From assembly GCF_024707125.1 (NCBI RefSeq), contig NZ_JANQAH010000009.1, positions 310,001-374,000 of the forward strand: DNA of 64,000 bases, read 5' to 3'. Positions 27,330 to 35,648 of this stretch are shown in pieces (position 1 is the stretch's first letter; each line of letters starts with the position of its first letter). Source of the stretch: Devosia sp. (GTDB lineage Bacteria; Pseudomonadota; Alphaproteobacteria; Rhizobiales; Devosiaceae). A program made the position numbers and the translations under genes. Below the pieces are notes generated by a model. That model saw nothing but the letters and a program-made list of their open reading frames with translations, did no database searches and was not told the DNA's origin.

Positions 27330-27680
27330 TTAATACGTCCCCTGCTGCGGCTGGCTCAAGACGATCATATTGCCATCGGGATCGCGCAGCTTTGCAGTCT
27401 TGAAAAAGTCTCCGATCGCCTTAGCCACCGGCTTGATCCCAAACATCTCCAGCCGCCCCAGCTCGTCGGCAATATCATCAACGATCAGCATCAGCACACT
27501 CGCCCCTGCCCGGTCGGCATCGGTCGCCACATGCACCCAGCCGCCCCCCGGCAGCTTCCATTCGGCGACGTCGGCCATGGGCCGTGCATCGGCTTTCCGG
27601 CCGAACAGATACTCATACCAGACGAGGGATTCAGGCAGGCTTTCGACGGCAATGCTGGCCAGCGCATTGGTGATGGTCAT
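27330..27680 (-). CDS. VOC family protein
   Basis: 116-residue glyoxalase-fold protein of unknown substrate. It has the VOC motifs ALASIAVESLPESLVWYEYLFGR at the N-terminus and KTAKLRDPDGNMIVLSQP at the C-terminus. The metal-ligand Glu commonly found after DPDGN is replaced (NMIVL), so it may bind rather than catalyse. It is convergent with coaA and divergent from dapB. Confidence 0.8.
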   Translation of the reverse strand: MTITNALASIAVESLPESLVWYEYLFGRKADARPMADVAEWKLPGGGWVHVATDADRAGASVLMLIVDDIADELGRLEMFGIKPVAKAIGDFFKTAKLRDPDGNMIVLSQPQQGTY

Positions 27681-27825
27681 TGCGGGTCCATGTGTTCGCT
27701 TTGCGCCAGCCTAGAGTCTCCCGCCGATTGTGTCGATTGCGAAGCAATCATCCAATCGCCGCATGGAGTTGGCGGCCGGCCATGGCACTGATATAGGCGT
27801 TGGCGACCATATTTGGAGACTAGGC

Positions 27826-28638
27826 ATGACCGAGCTCAGAACCATCGTCGCCGGCGCTGGCGGCCGCATGGGATCAGCCAATATCAGGGCAGTAGCGGCA
27901 AGCCATGGTCTCAAACTCGTCGGCGCGGTAGATCGCCCCGGCGCCTCCTCGATCGGCAAGGATGCGGGCACGCTTGCGGGCATCGACGCACTCGGCGTCA
28001 CCATCACCGACGATGTTTCCCCACTGCTCGACCAGGCCGACGTCATCATCGATTTCACGGCCCCCGCCTCCAGCGTCACGCTGGCAAAACTCGCCGCGAC
28101 CAAGGGTCTCGTCCACCTCATCGGCACCACCGGCTGTTCCGAAGCCGACGACGCTGAAATCGCCGCTGCCGGTGCCGCTGGCGCGCGCATCGTCAAATCC
28201 GGAAACTTCTCCCCCGGCATGGTCGCCCTCGCTGTCCTCGTCGAAAAGGCCGCCCAGGCCCTGCCCGACTACGACGTCGAAGTGCTTGAGATGCACCACA
28301 ACCTCAAGGTCGACGCCCCATCGGGCACGGCGCTTCTGTTGGGTGAAGCCGCCGCCAGGGGACGCAACATTTCGCTCAAGGACCATTCGGTTCGCGTTCG
28401 CGACGGCCACACCGGCCCGCGCGAATTCGGCACCATTGGCTTTGCTACCCTCCGCGGCGGCAATGTCATCGGCGACCATATGGTCATCCTTGCCGGCCCC
28501 TCCGAGCGCATCGAGCTCAACCACCGCGCGCAAGACCGCACCATCTATGCCAACGGCGCCGTCCGCGCCGCCCTCTGGGCTACCCACCAGCCCGCGGGCC
28601 TCTATTCTATGGCCGACGTGCTCGGCCTCAACGACTAG
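27826..28638 (+). CDS. dapB: 4-hydroxy-tetrahydrodipicolinate reductase
   Basis: NAD(P)H-dependent step of lysine and diaminopimelate synthesis. In the 270-residue product, the Rossmann motif VAGAGGRMG is at about 8-16 and the catalytic His/Lys motif is [15 protein letters not shown]. The ATG at 27826 follows TTGGAG; upstream open sequence lacks the expected N-terminus. It is followed closely by gpmA. Confidence 0.97.
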   Translation: MTELRTIVAGAGGRMGSANIRAVAASHGLKLVGAVDRPGASSIGKDAGTLAGIDALGVTITDDVSPLLDQADVIIDFTAPASSVTLAKLAATKGLVHLIGTTGCSEADDAEIAAAGAAGARIVKSGNFSPGMVALAVLVEKAAQALPDYDVEVLEMHHNLKVDAPSGTALLLGEAAARGRNISLKDHSVRVRDGHTGPREFGTIGFATLRGGNVIGDHMVILAGPSERIELNHRAQDRTIYANGAVRAALWATHQPAGLYSMADVLGLND

Positions 28639-28656
28639 TCACTAGGGATAAGAAAT

Positions 28657-29271
28657 ATGTCCGGTACACTGATCCTGGTCCGCCACGGCCAGAGCGAATG
28701 GAACCTGAAAAACCTCTTCACCGGTTGGCGCAATCCCAACCTCACCGAACAGGGTGAAGGCGAAGCCCGCGCCACGGGCAAGGAACTCAAGGCCGGCAAG
28801 TTCGCGCCTGACCTCTTTTACACCTCGGCCCTGCGCCGCGCCCAGCACACGCTCGATCTCATCCTCGAAGAGATGGGCATCCTCAATGTGACCATCACCC
28901 GCAACGTGGCGCTCAACGAACGCGACTACGGCGACCTCTCGGGTCTCAACAAGGACGACGCCCGCGCCAAGTGGGGCGAAGAGCAGGTCCTCATCTGGCG
29001 CCGTTCCTTCGACGTCCCCCCTCCGGGCGGCGAAAGCCTCAAGGACACCGCAGCCCGCACCCTGCCCTATTATGAAGCAGAAATCCTGCCCCAGCTCAAA
29101 GCCGGCAAGACCGTCCTCATCGCCGCCCACGGCAACTCGCTCCGCGCCCTCGTCATGGCCATCGAAGGTCTTACTCCTGACGAGATTCTCGCCCGCGAAA
29201 TCGGCACCGGCGAACCAACGGTCTACAAGATCGGCCCGGATGGAAAGCTGGTCGAACGGCTGAAGCTCTAA
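28657..29271 (+). CDS. gpmA: 2,3-bisphosphoglycerate-dependent phosphoglycerate mutase
   Basis: Interconverts 3- and 2-phosphoglycerate in glycolysis and gluconeogenesis. In the 204-residue product, the catalytic RHG motif is at residues 9-11 ([18 protein letters not shown]). [13 protein letters not shown] and the second histidine [10 protein letters not shown] follow. The short form (about 205 residues) is common in alphaproteobacteria. It lies 18 bases after dapB. Confidence 0.96.
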   Translation: MSGTLILVRHGQSEWNLKNLFTGWRNPNLTEQGEGEARATGKELKAGKFAPDLFYTSALRRAQHTLDLILEEMGILNVTITRNVALNERDYGDLSGLNKDDARAKWGEEQVLIWRRSFDVPPPGGESLKDTAARTLPYYEAEILPQLKAGKTVLIAAHGNSLRALVMAIEGLTPDEILAREIGTGEPTVYKIGPDGKLVERLKL

Positions 29272-29295
29272 GCTCTCGCCTGTTCTCAAACCACG

Positions 29296-29370
29296 ACGTC
29301 ATCCCCGCGAAAGCGGGGATCTCTGTTTCTGGCACTGAGAAATGGATTCCCGTTTTCGCGGGAATGACGC
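29296..29370. repeat. Intergenic palindromic repeat, family A (copy 3)
   Basis: Full two-unit copy: GTCATCCCCGCGAAAGCGGG and the facing GGATTCCCGTTTTCGCGGGA..TGACG. It directly precedes a parS-bearing element. Confidence 0.8.
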
Positions 29371-29383
29371 AGTGCCGGGATGA

Positions 29384-29430
29384 GGATTCACGTGAAACTT
29401 CGAGGCATTCCGCGTCGCGGATGAAGGCGC
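29384..29430. repeat. parS-bearing repeat (copy 2) with parS-like site h
   Basis: GGATTCACGTGAAACT (site h, 29384-29399) followed by TCGAGGCATTCCGCGTCGCG and GATGAA. Over about 45 bases it matches the element at 10799 with only a few changes. It lies between gpmA and the AraC/Ogt gene. Confidence 0.6.
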
Positions 29431-30300
29431 CTAATGCGCTGCCGAAACCACCCCGGCCTCCCAGCCGAGAATAGCCCGCTTGCGCGGCACGCCCCAGTGA
29501 TACCCTGTCAACGCGCCCGACGTTCCCACCACGCGGTGGCACGGCACCACGAAGCTGATCGGATTTTTGCCGACTGCCGCGCCCACCGCGCGAGACGCCG
29601 TCGGCCGCCCGATATGGTTGGCAACGTTCGAATAGGTGACCGCCTTGCCGCACGGAATTTTAAGCAGGGTCTCCCAAACCTTCACCTCAAAGTCCGTCCC
29701 AATCAGAACAACTCGCACCGGCCGATCCGGCGACCAACGCCCCGGCTCGAACACCTGCGCCACCATCGGCGCAATCCGCGCATCGTCCCGCGTAAACCGA
29801 GCTTTGGGCCAACGATTGGCGAGATCGGCAAAAGCCTCCTCCACCGTCATATCCGCATCGGCAAAGCCCAGCCCGGACATGCCATATTCCGTCGCCGTCA
29901 CCACCGCGAGCCCGAAGGGCGAAGGCGCCACGCCCCAGAACATGTCGATACCCTCACCCCCAGCGCGAAACACCCCCGGCGGCATGGCTTCATAGGTGAC
30001 AAAAAGATCGTGCAGCCGCGAGGTGGAAGACAGTCCCACTTCATAGGTGGTGTCGAGCACGCTGGCCTTGTCGCGCAGCAGCGATTTTGCATGGTCGAGC
30101 GCCACCGCCTGGGCAAAGCTTTTTGGCGAGAGCCCACACCAGCGTCGAAAGAGGTCCGTCAACTGCCGCTCGGTCAGCCCGAGCGCCCGCGAAAATTTGC
30201 CGAGATCGGTCGCATCCGGACCGTTCTCGCTGAGATAGCGAATAGCCGCGCGAATGGTGTCGTAGTCGCTGGCCGGGGCGATATGGGCAAGCTGGTTCAT
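29431..30300 (-). CDS. AraC-type helix-turn-helix / O6-methylguanine-DNA methyltransferase fusion
   Basis: Ada-like DNA repair protein that removes methyl groups from O6-methylguanine by transfer to its own cysteine. In the 289-residue product, the AraC helix-turn-helix is at about 10-100 and the methyltransferase domain at about 185-280, with the acceptor motif VVPCHRVVG. The N-terminal Ada domain that repairs methyl-phosphotriesters is absent, so it is not a full Ada sensor. The ATG at 30300 is chosen over a TTG 15 bases earlier. Confidence 0.9.
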   Translation of the reverse strand: MNQLAHIAPASDYDTIRAAIRYLSENGPDATDLGKFSRALGLTERQLTDLFRRWCGLSPKSFAQAVALDHAKSLLRDKASVLDTTYEVGLSSTSRLHDLFVTYEAMPPGVFRAGGEGIDMFWGVAPSPFGLAVVTATEYGMSGLGFADADMTVEEAFADLANRWPKARFTRDDARIAPMVAQVFEPGRWSPDRPVRVVLIGTDFEVKVWETLLKIPCGKAVTYSNVANHIGRPTASRAVGAAVGKNPISFVVPCHRVVGTSGALTGYHWGVPRKRAILGWEAGVVSAAH

Positions 30301-30375
30301 GGCCGTATCTTTCAATTGAGCTTTTGCCCTTTTTAGTCCCGGAAGAGGGCGGCCCGCGACCCGGTTTTGACGCGC

Positions 30376-30861
30376 CTAGCCGTGCCGTGCCTTGCGCACC
30401 GCCTGGCCAAAGGCGCGAGCAAAACTCGACTTGTCATTGATCGCGAGAAAGGCGCCGATCTCGATGCGTTCATCGCCATGCTTGAGATACATGGCCGTGG
30501 TGCGCTCGTTCTCGTCCCGGTCGAGCAGCAGCCGCACCTTCTTGGGGTCAAGCCGGCGCATCTGCCGCTCCTGCCCCCGGCCCGAAGTGACCACTTCAAT
30601 CTGGTCGGGCCAGACGGTAATCTGCTCCGTGCGCCGCGAGCGCCGCGCCTGCCTCACCGAAAAGGCCGCAAGCACGCCCCCGGCAATGACAAAACCCAGA
30701 ACGCCCGGCAGCAGAAATTCCGGCACGGAGATCACGAAGGGCAGGCCAAGAATTCCGGCCGCTGCCAGGCCAATCCAGCCGCCAGCAGCGCGCAGTGACC
30801 TGTCCGGCCGCAAGGTGGCCGAAAACAGGGGACTGGTCGTTGTGCTGGTTTGCATTGGCAT
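30376..30861 (-). CDS. DUF2244 family membrane protein
   Basis: 161-residue membrane protein of unknown function, common in alphaproteobacteria beside nth. It has two adjacent hydrophobic segments (AAGGWIGLAAAGILGLPFVISV and PGVLGFVIAGGVLAAFSV), then a cytoplasmic-looking domain with TEQITVWPDQIEVVTSGRG and LDPKKVRLLLDRDENE. An open frame continues upstream through the antisense of nth, but the true start is MPMQTS at 30861 (or 30855). It is divergent from nth. Confidence 0.8.
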   Translation of the reverse strand: MPMQTSTTTSPLFSATLRPDRSLRAAGGWIGLAAAGILGLPFVISVPEFLLPGVLGFVIAGGVLAAFSVRQARRSRRTEQITVWPDQIEVVTSGRGQERQMRRLDPKKVRLLLDRDENERTTAMYLKHGDERIEIGAFLAINDKSSFARAFGQAVRKARHG

Positions 30862-30906
30862 GATGGACTCGCCCTGAAATATTGGCAGAGATTCGGGGTC
30901 GAGAGA

Positions 30907-31581
30907 ATGCCAAGTCCTAAAAAAGTGAAGAAGCTGAACCGCGCTCAGGCCGAGGCAATTTTCGAGCGCTTTCATCAGATCGAGCCCGAGCCCAAGGGCG
31001 AACTCGACTATATCAACGCCTATACTCTGCTGGTCGCCGTCGTCCTCTCCGCCCAGGCAACGGACGCCGGGGTCAACAAGGCGACAAAACGTCTCTTCGA
31101 ACTGGCGCCCTCCCCGGCCGCCATGGTGGCGCTGGGCGTCGAACAGATCACCGATCTCATCAAGACCATTGGCCTTTATCGCGGCAAGGCCAAGAACGTC
31201 TTTACCCTGAGCCAGATGCTGATCGACCTCCACGGTGGCGAAGTCCCCGATGATCGCGAGGCGCTCGAGGCCCTGCCCGGCGTCGGCCGCAAGACGGCCA
31301 ATGTGGTGCTCAACATCTGGTTCAAGCAGCCGACCATCGCGGTGGACACTCACCTGTTTCGTGTCGGCAACCGCACCGGCCTTGCTCCCGGCAAAACCCC
31401 GCTGGCGGTGGAACAGGCCCTCGAAAAGCAGATCCCCGAGCGCTTTATGCTCCACGCCCACCACTGGCTGATTCTGCACGGTCGCTACATCTGCAAGGCC
31501 CGCAAACCCGAATGCTGGCGCTGCCCGATCAGCGAGTGGTGTCTTTTTGAGCCGAAGTCTCCGTTGCCAAGGGCGGCCTAG
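30907..31581 (+). CDS. nth: Endonuclease III
   Basis: DNA glycosylase/AP lyase that removes oxidised pyrimidines. In the 224-residue product, the helix-hairpin-helix is LPGVGRKTANVVL with catalytic Lys about 129, and the catalytic Asp about 147 lies in VDTHLFRVGNR. The 4Fe-4S ligands are C-X6-C-X2-C-X5-C at about 196, 203, 206 and 212. The start at 30907 gives the basic N-terminus MPSPKKVKKLN. All key residues are intact. Confidence 0.97.
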   Translation: MPSPKKVKKLNRAQAEAIFERFHQIEPEPKGELDYINAYTLLVAVVLSAQATDAGVNKATKRLFELAPSPAAMVALGVEQITDLIKTIGLYRGKAKNVFTLSQMLIDLHGGEVPDDREALEALPGVGRKTANVVLNIWFKQPTIAVDTHLFRVGNRTGLAPGKTPLAVEQALEKQIPERFMLHAHHWLILHGRYICKARKPECWRCPISEWCLFEPKSPLPRAA

Positions 31582-31605
31582 CAGGCGCAACGCCCAACCC
31601 ACCGA

Positions 31606-31694
31606 ACGTCATCCTCGGGCTTGACCCGAGGACACTGCACTTGGCGATGACGCAGCAAGTATAGAGCCCTCGGGTCAAGCCCGAGGGTGACGAC
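31606..31694. repeat. Intergenic palindromic repeat, diverged family B (copy 4)
   Basis: GTCATCCTCGGGCTTGACCC..GAGG faces CCTCGGGTCAAGCCCGAGGG..TGACG. Same architecture as family B with CTCGGG for CACCGG or TTGCCG. It lies between nth and the converging DUF2214-like gene. Confidence 0.7.
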
Positions 31695-31702
31695 GTGTGT
31701 GT

Positions 31703-32156
31703 TCAGCTCCCATACCCCCGCGCCATAGCCGCAGCAAAAATCGGGATCAGCAACAGCACCCCCGCCTGCAGATGCACGAACCGCCGGCTCGTCCCGATCT
31801 CGCCCTCCGGCACCACATAGTCCGCCGCCCCCTCGCCCGCCTTCGCCCAGCGTCGAATGGCTATGGTCGGCTGGATGGTAAGCAGCCCCATCACGAGGAA
31901 CGCCGCCATCTTCCCCCAAAAGGCGTGGTTGCCGAGATAATACCAGGGATCGACGCCCCCGAACCAAACCCGCAAAATGCCGACCACGATCACCACGGTC
32001 GCCACGGCCCCATAGGCCGCATCAATGCGCGCCAATTGCCCGAGCCTGATCCCGCCCAGCCCCGGCCTGATCAGCGCGAACTCGGCCGCAAAAATCCCCA
32101 CGAGCGAAAAAGACCGCCAGATGGTGGGCGCAAGCCAATATCAGATTCCAGTCCAT
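31703..32156 (-). pseudogene. DUF2214-like membrane protein, frameshifted near its N-terminus
   Basis: Predicted membrane protein of about 151 residues when repaired; function unknown. The N-terminus MDWNLILACAHHLAVFF starts at the ATG at 32156 with GAGG upstream. From about 32101 the continuation LVGIFAAEFALIRPGL lies in another frame. Adding two bases (CGCG for CG near 32105) restores FFALVGIFAAEF. Four membrane segments follow. It is divergent from a TetR gene 57 bases away, so it is a likely regulatory target. Sequencing error is at least as likely as real mutation. The DUF2214 name is from pattern recall, moderate certainty. Confidence 0.65.
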
Positions 32157-32204
32157 TGCCCTGTCCTCACCCAGGTGTTAACGGTGCTCACATCTATTCC
32201 CCTC

Positions 32205-32223
32205 ATGTAAACAATGTCAACAT
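32205..32223. promoter_or_regulatory. Putative TetR operator overlapping the tetR start codon
   Basis: ATGTAAACA-A-TGTCAACAT: arms ATGTnnACA and TGTnnACAT match 7 of 9 positions. It sits across the tetR ATG in the short gap shared with the divergent membrane-protein gene, so binding could block both. Inferred only. Confidence 0.4.
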
Positions 32224-32774
32224 CTCTCAATTCGCCCTATCATCACGGCAATCTGCGCCAGGCTTTGCTCGAAGCCGCGCTGATCATTTTGGAAAAGGAA
32301 GGCGAAGCCGGCCTCGGTCTGCGCGACCTTGCCCGCGCCGTCGGCGTTTCGGCTGCCGCGCCCTATCGCCACTTCGATTCCCGCGCTGCTCTCCTCGAAG
32401 CGCTCGCCGTCACCGGCTTCCAGCGTTTCTCCGCCGCCATGGAAGCAGTGGCGTCAAGCAATCCGGCCGATCCCATGGCCGCCATGGGCAAGACCTATGT
32501 CCTCTTCGCCCTCAGCAACGCCAATCTCTTCCGCCTGATGTTCTCGCCCCAGCTCAAGAAAGACGGCCGCCCCGGCCTGCGCATGGCCGCTGACGCCGCT
32601 TTCGATACCCTGCGCCACGTCGTCGGCGGCGACATGCAGACCGGCCGCATCAAAGCCCTCGCCGCTTGGGCCAAAGTCCACGGCCTGTCCATCCTGCTCC
32701 TCGACGGCCAGATCGCCCTCCGCGCCGGCGAAGACACCGAGGCGCTGATCGCCGAAATTATCGGGAGCCTGTAG
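32214..32774 (+). CDS. TetR/AcrR family transcriptional regulator
   Basis: Repressor-type regulator of 186 residues. In the N-terminal helix-turn-helix, HHGNLRQALLEAALIILEKEGEAGLGLRDLARAVGVSAAAPYRHF is at about 10-54; the YRHF end is typical. The C-terminal ligand domain belongs to the WHG/TetR_C_33-like type judging by NLFRLMFSPQLKKDGRPGL. The inducer is unknown. It is divergent from the DUF2214-like gene. Confidence 0.9.
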   Translation: MSTSLNSPYHHGNLRQALLEAALIILEKEGEAGLGLRDLARAVGVSAAAPYRHFDSRAALLEALAVTGFQRFSAAMEAVASSNPADPMAAMGKTYVLFALSNANLFRLMFSPQLKKDGRPGLRMAADAAFDTLRHVVGGDMQTGRIKALAAWAKVHGLSILLLDGQIALRAGEDTEALIAEIIGSL

Positions 32775-32807
32775 CGCGTCTATCGCCTGGACCTCACGAA
32801 ATTCCAC

Positions 32808-32876
32808 GACGTCATCCCCGCGAAGCGGGGATCTCTGTTCGTCTGTCGGGGATTCCCGCTGTCGCGGGAATGACGC
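32808..32876. repeat. Intergenic palindromic repeat, family A (copy 4)
   Basis: GTCATCCCCGCGAAGCGGGG and the facing GGATTCCCGCTGTCGCGGGA..TGACG. One A is missing in the first loop compared with the other copies. Confidence 0.8.
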
Positions 32877-32964
32877 CGAGCGAGGGCCCAAAACCCAAAA
32901 CATTGCCCCCGCCCCCCTCATGCGCTAAACCCAGCCCCGATTTTCCTCATCCCGGACTGCCCGC

Positions 32965-33966
32965 ATGACCCAGACCCGCTTCGACGTGCTGACCATTGGC
33001 AATGCCATTGTCGACATCATCGCTCCGGTTGAGCCCGGCTTCATCGAGCGCGAAGGCATGAAGGAGGGGATCATGCACCTGATCGATACCGATCGGGCCG
33101 AAGACCTCTATTCAAAAATGCCGCTGAGCCGGCAGCAGATTTCGGGTGGCTCCGCCGCCAATACCGCCGCGGGCGTCGCCTCGCTCGGCGGCCGCGCCGC
33201 CTTCGTAGGAAAAGTTGCCGACGATCCCCTGGGCGATGTCTTCGAAAACGACCTCGACGCAATCGGGGTCTACTACAACACCTCGCGCCTCAAGAACGGC
33301 GCGCTGACGGCCCGCTCGATGATCTTCCTCTCGGAAGCCGAGCGCACCATGAACACCTATCTCGGCGCCTGCCACCAGCTCACCGAAGCCGATATCCGCC
33401 CCGACGAAATCGGCGGCGCCGCCATCACCTATATGGAAGGTTTTTTGTGGGACCCGGTGGAAGCCAAAAAGGCCTTCGTCCTCGCCGCCCACTATGCCCA
33501 CAAGCATGAGCGCGCCGCGGCCTTCACCCTGTCGGACCCGTTCTGCGTCGACCGTTATCGTGCCGAATTTCTGGACCTGATCCGCTCCAAAACCATCGAT
33601 TACGTCTTCGCCAACGTCCACGAGCTGAAGTCGCTCTACGAAACCGATGACCTCGGCACCGCCGTCCGCGCCATCGCCCAGGATGCCGAACTCGCCGCCA
33701 TCACCATGGGCGCCGAGGGTGCTATGGCGGTATATAATGGTGAAGTCGTCTCGGTTCCCGCCTTCCCGATCGACACTGTCGTCGATGCCACCGGCGCCGG
33801 CGACCTGTTTGCCTCCGGCTTCCTCCTCGGCATGGCCCGCGGCCAGAACCTCGAATCCGCCCTCAAGACCGGTTGCCTTGCCGCCTCCGAAGTCATCTCC
33901 CACATCGGCGCCAGGCCACAGCTCGACCTGCAGGATCTGAGCAAGCAGCACGGCCTCGCCGGCTAA
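32965..33966 (+). CDS. PfkB family kinase, probable adenosine kinase
   Basis: Ribokinase-fold sugar/nucleoside kinase of 333 residues. N-terminal signature: GGSAANTAAGVASLGGRAAFVGKV at about 52-75. C-terminal PfkB signature VDATGAGDLFASGFLLG at about 270-286, with the catalytic Asp in GAGD. The N-terminus FDVLTIGNAIVDIIAPVE and insertion pattern resemble the bacterial adenosine kinase-like group usual in Hyphomicrobiales. The exact substrate is inferred from family resemblance. Confidence 0.85.
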   Translation: MTQTRFDVLTIGNAIVDIIAPVEPGFIEREGMKEGIMHLIDTDRAEDLYSKMPLSRQQISGGSAANTAAGVASLGGRAAFVGKVADDPLGDVFENDLDAIGVYYNTSRLKNGALTARSMIFLSEAERTMNTYLGACHQLTEADIRPDEIGGAAITYMEGFLWDPVEAKKAFVLAAHYAHKHERAAAFTLSDPFCVDRYRAEFLDLIRSKTIDYVFANVHELKSLYETDDLGTAVRAIAQDAELAAITMGAEGAMAVYNGEVVSVPAFPIDTVVDATGAGDLFASGFLLGMARGQNLESALKTGCLAASEVISHIGARPQLDLQDLSKQHGLAG

Positions 33967-33990
33967 ACCGCAAATATCTCAGAAGCACTC

Positions 33991-34024
33991 GACGTCATCC
34001 CCGCGAAAGCGGGGATCTCTTTTC
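33991..34024. repeat. Intergenic palindromic repeat, family A (half copy, copy 5)
   Basis: Single unit GACGTCATCCCCGCGAAAGC..GGGATCTC, directly before the stop of the converging isomerase-like gene. Confidence 0.75.
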
Positions 34025-34028
34025 CGGG

Positions 34029-34793
34029 CTAAGCGAGACTCGCCCGCATCTGCGTCAGCGCCTCATCCGTCCCCGCCGTCGGCCGGAACTCCAGCCCGAC
34101 AAAGCCATCATAGCCCTGCCCCTGCAGCCACTTGAGCGGCCGCTTCAAATCCAGCCCGCCACTCCCCGGCTGGTTGCGCCCGGGATGATCGGCCACATGC
34201 ACATGCACGATGCGCCTTGCGCGGTTCCCAACCACCTCTTCGGGCACCTCGCCCATCACCATGGAATGATAGAGATCATAGGTGATCCCGATCTCCGGCC
34301 GATCGACCGCATCCATGATATCAAGCGCCTCAACCGTGCTGGTGAGATAATAGCCGGGATGATCGACGCGATCATTGAGCGGCTCGAGCCCCAGGCGAAC
34401 ACCCGACCCCTTCAGCACTTCGGCCGAACGCTGCATGGCAATCGTTAGCCCCTCATGCTGTTTCGCCCGTTCGATTCCCGGCAGCAACGGCCCCGACTGG
34501 CAAATGAGCACACCCGCCCCAAGCCGCAGCGCCACATCCCGGCTCTTCTCTAGCCCCGCGAGAAACCGGTCATGATCCCCCTCGCGCATCAGTTCGGCAA
34601 AGGGCTCCGCCACGATCCCAGCGAGCTTCACGCCGGTCTCACCCAGCACCCGCTCCACGGTATCGAGGTCCTTGTTCGACCACAGCCAGAATTCCACCGC
34701 CTCAAAACCCGCCGCCTTGGCAAGGCGCACGCGCTCCACCGGATCGGGGGTTTCCGGCACGAACAGCATTTCAATGCAGGCTGAGTACCGCAT
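34029..34793 (-). CDS. Hydroxypyruvate isomerase (Hyi)-like TIM-barrel protein
   Basis: Xylose-isomerase-like TIM barrel of 254 residues, probably cytosolic. Family residues include FVPETPDPVERVRLAKAAGFEAVEFWLWSNKD at the start, the metal-site glutamate in LGLEPLNDRVDHPGYYLTST, and YDLYHSMVMGE and HVHVADHPGRNQPGSGGLD later. The last stretch is characteristic of hydroxypyruvate isomerase/OtnI-type enzymes. The start overlaps the pyrF stop by one base (TGATG), so the pair is co-transcribed. The substrate is not established. Confidence 0.82.
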   Translation of the reverse strand: MRYSACIEMLFVPETPDPVERVRLAKAAGFEAVEFWLWSNKDLDTVERVLGETGVKLAGIVAEPFAELMREGDHDRFLAGLEKSRDVALRLGAGVLICQSGPLLPGIERAKQHEGLTIAMQRSAEVLKGSGVRLGLEPLNDRVDHPGYYLTSTVEALDIMDAVDRPEIGITYDLYHSMVMGEVPEEVVGNRARRIVHVHVADHPGRNQPGSGGLDLKRPLKWLQGQGYDGFVGLEFRPTAGTDEALTQMRASLA

Positions 34794-35494
34794 CAGGCCA
34801 ACCGCGTCCCGGAACCAGCCATCTCGGCCAAGATCGCCCGTGCCGCCGCCGCCGGGTCTGCCGCTTCGACGATCGGCCGCGCCACGACCAGGTGGCTCGC
34901 CCCCACCGCCAGCGCTTCGGCCGGCGTCATCACGCGCTTCTGGTCGCCGAGCGCCGCGCCTGCCGGCCGAATGCCCGGCGTCACGATGGCCATCTTCGGT
35001 CCCAGAATCGTCCGCACCATTTCCGCCTCGTGCGAAGAAGCGACAATGCCGCCGATCCCGGCTTCCTTGGCCTGCTGCGCGCGCAGGGCCACCAGCCCTG
35101 CCGCATCGCGCTCATAGCCGGCATCCTTCACATCGGCATCGTCCATCGAGGTGAGCACCGTCACCCCAAGCACGCAGAGGTTTGAACCCTCCGCTGCCTT
35201 GGCGGCTGCCTTCATGCATTTGGGATAGGCATGCACGGTCAGCATCGCCGCGCCGGTCGCGGCAATCGCCGCCACGCCCTTTTCGACCGTGTTGTCGATG
35301 TCGAGCAGTTTCAGGTCAAAGAACACCTTCTTGCCCGCCGCGATCAGCTCCTTGCCGAGCGCAAAACCGTCGGCGCCATAAAAGCACTGATAGCCGATCT
35401 TGTAATATTCGACCGTATCGCCCAGCGCGGTCACGATTTCTTCGGCACGGGCGCGCGTCGAAACGTCGAGCCCCACGATCAAATGGCCGGCCAT
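34793..35494 (-). CDS. pyrF: Orotidine 5'-phosphate decarboxylase
   Basis: Last step of UMP synthesis. In the 233-residue product, the catalytic DxKxxD lies in [14 protein letters not shown]. The phosphate-binding end is VTPGIRPAG and HLVVARPI. The ATG at 35494 gives the standard start [11 protein letters not shown]; an open frame runs further upstream but lacks family residues. It is divergent from the MarR gene, and the shared gap contains two palindromic operator-like sites. Confidence 0.96.
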   Translation of the reverse strand: MAGHLIVGLDVSTRARAEEIVTALGDTVEYYKIGYQCFYGADGFALGKELIAAGKKVFFDLKLLDIDNTVEKGVAAIAATGAAMLTVHAYPKCMKAAAKAAEGSNLCVLGVTVLTSMDDADVKDAGYERDAAGLVALRAQQAKEAGIGGIVASSHEAEMVRTILGPKMAIVTPGIRPAGAALGDQKRVMTPAEALAVGASHLVVARPIVEAADPAAAARAILAEMAGSGTRLA

Positions 35495-35570
35495 GGCAAA
35501 ATCCCTTCTGTCGCTGATTTGGGCTGGGGTCGCATATCGCTGACCGCACGGCAAGACGAAATCGCCGCTC

Positions 35571-35616
35571 CTATGCCGGCATAGCACCTTGCGAGAGGAA
35601 TCCTATGCCGTCATAA
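35571..35616. promoter_or_regulatory. Two tandem operator-like palindromes ahead of the MarR gene
   Basis: A perfect 14-base palindrome CTATGCCGGCATAG at 35571-35584 and a near copy CTATGCCGTCATAA at 35603-35616, with 32 bases from start to start (about three helical turns). They lie 65 and 33 bases before the preferred marR ATG and 77-109 bases from pyrF. Autorepression by the MarR protein is the simplest reading. It also argues against the TTG at 35589 as start. Confidence 0.5.
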
Positions 35617-35648
35617 GACACGCGATTCATCTGTCTCTCGAAAGCAAA

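Noticed and set aside
30862..31602. Extension of the DUF2244 frame upstream across nth
   Set aside because: This stretch is antisense to the well-supported nth gene and lacks a plausible ribosome-binding site at the far start.
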